From NCBI GenBank assembly GCA_020438185.1, contig JAGQVC010000009.1:1-16938 (forward strand): 16,938 nucleotides of DNA, given 5' to 3'. The notes below the pieces were generated by a model. That model made no database searches. It saw only the letters and a program-made list of their open reading frames with translations, and was not told where the DNA came from. This DNA is from Bacteroidota bacterium. Lineage in GTDB: Bacteria > Bacteroidota > Bacteroidia > M30B66. This document shows positions 15,321 to 16,938 of the stretch, piece after piece. The translations under genes and the position numbers were made by a program. How positions within the stretch are numbered: position 1 is the stretch's first letter; every line of letters starts with the position of its first letter.

Positions 15321-15703
15321 TGAGGGAAATTTTTCAGGAGCGTTACACCGACTCCTTTTTGCAAGAGATTGATAATAAATGGAAGAACCTTAAATCGAGG
15401 CTAAATGCCCGATTTGAGGCAGATTTGGATGTAGAAGGCGTAATTTTTCTAATCGGCTTACAGGAACTAGGCAAAGGTTACAAGAAGTATAGCAAGGACC
15501 AGAAATTGGAAATAATGCACATCGGTACCTGTACCTTGCTACAACAATATGGCTTTTATGAATATAAAGGTCGGGACGAGGATGGTTATCCTCATTGGGA
15601 AACTAAGGAAGCCTTGCCGCATTTAAATCCGGCTCAGCAAAAAGCATTAATGATTTCAGGAATTCTGGAATATTTCGGAGAAACAGTTATTGCTCAAGAA
15701 TAA
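15320..15703 (+). CDS. Conserved hypothetical protein coupled to the M43 protease
   Basis: 127 aa, no signal peptide, acidic and helix-rich. The text MREIFQERYTDSFLQEIDNKWKNLKSRLNARFEADLDVEG-VIFLIGLQELG is orderly and protein-like, and I take it as a small Bacteroidota family without a named function. Its ATG shares the A of the protease stop (TGATG), so ribosomes finishing the secreted protease can restart here. That does not by itself prove a shared role, since one product is exported and the other appears cytoplasmic. The 3' end overlaps the convergent lipoprotein gene by 17 nt. Confidence 0.85.
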   Translation: MREIFQERYTDSFLQEIDNKWKNLKSRLNARFEADLDVEGVIFLIGLQELGKGYKKYSKDQKLEIMHIGTCTLLQQYGFYEYKGRDEDGYPHWETKEALPHLNPAQQKALMISGILEYFGETVIAQE

Positions 15704-16070
15704 CAGTTTTCGTCACAGTCTCACCGGGCTCCAGCTTAATTAAATCCTCCGCAGTACCATAAGCGATGTGAGTAACTTCAACGTCCAGAATAGCAGGATA
15801 CTTAAATTCAAAGCGGGCTTCGCCGTTTGCATCTGTAATTTCCTTGTTGGTTTTGGAAGAGTCAGCAAGGTAACCAGCCACTTCACCTTCACCACTCGAA
15901 AGCGCCCAATTTGAGATCAGGGTTACATTCGCTCCTGAAACCGCAACGCCTGTCGGGCGGATTACTTTAATTATTGCCTTACAGGTGGTGTCTTCACGTT
16001 TGCAGGAAGATACTAATACCAACATTGCTGAAGCAGACAATAAGGTAAACAACTTGAGGGATCTTAACAT
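15687..16070 (-). CDS. Small surface lipoprotein with a beta-sandwich domain
   Basis: 127 aa from the ATG at 16070: MLRSLKLFTLLSASAMLVLVSSC. The lipobox is LVSSC, with lipidated cysteine C23. A TTG at 16085 in the same frame is rejected because the -7 box at 16098-16091 would put it at or before the transcription start. The mature part (CKAIIKVIRPTGVAVSGANVTL, then DANGEARFEFKYPAILDVEV) has the pattern of carboxypeptidase-regulatory-like or Ig-like folds in Bacteroidota lipoproteins. The role is unknown; adhesion or stabilisation are guesses. It is divergent from pheS and its 3' end overlaps the 127-aa gene by 17 nt. Confidence 0.85.
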   Translation of the reverse strand: MLRSLKLFTLLSASAMLVLVSSCKREDTTCKAIIKVIRPTGVAVSGANVTLISNWALSSGEGEVAGYLADSSKTNKEITDANGEARFEFKYPAILDVEVTHIAYGTAEDLIKLEPGETVTKTVILEQ

Positions 16071-16090
16071 GGTGGTTAATTTCAAACAGT

Positions 16091-16098
16091 CAAAAATA
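16091..16098 (-). promoter_or_regulatory. -7 promoter box of the small lipoprotein gene
   Basis: On the minus strand this reads TATTTTTG, an exact TAnnTTTG match, 20 nt upstream of the ATG at 16070. No clear TTG is seen at -33. Confidence 0.5.
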
Positions 16099-16149
16099 AT
16101 AAAATTTTATTCTGTAGAATTCTCATTCTTTAACGCAAGCTTTTTATGA

Positions 16150-16182
16150 TTGTTTCACAGGCGAAAGGGTTGATTATCTTTG
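16150..16182 (+). promoter_or_regulatory. Promoter of pheS
   Basis: TATCTTTG (16175-16182, exact TAnnTTTG) followed by CAGG, with TTG at 16150-16152, 22 nt upstream. The pheS ATG follows 18 nt after the box, predicting a leader of roughly 10-14 nt. I see no room for an attenuator. Confidence 0.65.
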
Positions 16183-16200
16183 CAGGCCAAAGCCATTTGC

Positions 16201-16938
16201 ATGACCTTACAGGAAGAAATTAGCCATGTGGAGCAGGAAATTCTTGTTCGAGATATTAATTCAGCCGAAACGGCTGAAGCATTCAGATTGGAATTTTTAA
16301 GCAAGAAAGGTCTCATACCTTCACTTTTTCAGCGTTTTAGAGAAGTTCCTGCTGAAAGCAGAAAGGAAGTTGGACAGCTTTTGAATAACCTGAAGAAACT
16401 GGCTGATGAAAAACTTGAAACCGGAAAAGGATTTGTCGAAAGCAACTCATCCGCCAAAGGCGTCAATTACGATATTACTGCACCGGGAATTCCTTTTCCT
16501 GCAGGCTCCAGACATCCGCTCAGGTTGGTGGCAAACGAAATTTATGATGTGTTTGCGCGAATTGGTTTTGCCCCGGCCGAAGGACCTGAAATTGAAGACG
16601 ACTGGCATAATTTCTCTGCACTTAATTTCCCTGAGGAGCACCCTGCGCGCGATATGCAGGATACATTTTTCGTAATGAACGACCCCGGAAAGGCTCTTCG
16701 CACGCACACTTCTTCGGTACAGGTTAGAATGATGGAAACGCAGAAACCACCACTCAGGCTAATTATGCCCGGGAGGGTTTACCGCAATGAGGCTATTTCG
16801 GCCCGGGCGCACTGCTTCTTTCATCAGGTTGAAGGAATTTACATCGATAAGTCGGTTTCGTTTGCAGACCTGAAGCAGACACTGCTTTACTTTTCGCGGG
16901 AATTGTTTGGGGATGACACGCAGATCAGGTTAAGGCCA
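16201..16938 (+). CDS. pheS: Phenylalanine-tRNA ligase alpha subunit, 5' part
   Basis: 246 codons are open from the ATG at 16201 to the window end; the full gene should be about 340 codons. The N-terminal helical coiled-coil arm (1-90) leads into the class II synthetase core. Recognisable signatures are RHPLRLVANEIYDVFARIGF, EGPEIEDDWHNFSALNFP, ARDMQDTFFV and LRTHTSSVQVRMM. The class II motif 2 region MPGRVYRNEAISARAHCFFHQVEG follows, then SFADLKQTLLYF. With the beta subunit PheT it forms the (alpha-beta)2 enzyme that charges tRNA-Phe. The motif 3 region falls beyond the edge. The gene has its own promoter and is divergent from the small lipoprotein gene; pheT is not visible and may lie elsewhere. 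Confidence 0.97.
   Translation, partial: MTLQEEISHVEQEILVRDINSAETAEAFRLEFLSKKGLIPSLFQRFREVPAESRKEVGQLLNNLKKLADEKLETGKGFVESNSSAKGVNYDITAPGIPFPAGSRHPLRLVANEIYDVFARIGFAPAEGPEIEDDWHNFSALNFPEEHPARDMQDTFFVMNDPGKALRTHTSSVQVRMMETQKPPLRLIMPGRVYRNEAISARAHCFFHQVEGIYIDKSVSFADLKQTLLYFSRELFGDDTQIRLRP

Overview
The window looks like ordinary chromosomal DNA from a member of the Bacteroidota. Three secreted proteins carry type IX secretion (T9SS) sorting domains: one type B and two type A. Several genes are preceded by the Bacteroidota -7 promoter box (TAnnTTTG, here often TAnnTTTGCA), usually without a Shine-Dalgarno sequence. One gene has the domain order TPR, PD40 propeller, regulatory-like domain, OmpA, known from the T9SS component PorE. 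The exact order or family cannot be read from this window alone.

Layout. Positions 1-347 hold the 3' end of a PKD plus type B sorting-domain protein. An in-frame TAG interrupts its sorting domain, and a strong intrinsic terminator follows. Positions 522-2459 encode the PorE-like envelope protein. It converges, with 2 nt to spare, on a minus-strand operon that reads E2 acyltransferase (5207), then DEDDh exonuclease, then FAH-family hydrolase (2462). Positions 5621-7264 encode a secreted protein with ELWxxDGTxxGT repeats. Then come a cluster of direct and inverted repeats, a tRNA-Asn(GUU) with its own promoter and terminator on the minus strand, and an MsbA-like ABC exporter (minus). The exporter is divergent from an rbfA-FtsX/LolC-type permease operon in which both genes use non-ATG starts. 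A minus-strand lipoprotein with coiled coil and OmpA domain follows, divergent from a conserved hypothetical gene. A secreted M43 metalloprotease is then translationally coupled to a 127-aa conserved protein. A small lipoprotein (minus) and the 5' part of pheS, which runs off the window end, complete the region.

How the genes fit together. The recurring theme is the cell envelope: T9SS cargo (three genes), peptidoglycan-anchored OmpA proteins (two), lipid or lipoprotein export (two ABC components) and a small surface lipoprotein. Between them sit housekeeping genes: pheS, rbfA, tRNA-Asn and the E2 subunit. I see no phage genes, transposase, CRISPR array, toxin-antitoxin pair or recognisable defence island. 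The observations most worth checking are the amber codon inside the type B sorting domain, the very short or absent 5' leaders predicted for rbfA and for the gene at 12445, and the repeat cluster beside the tRNA.
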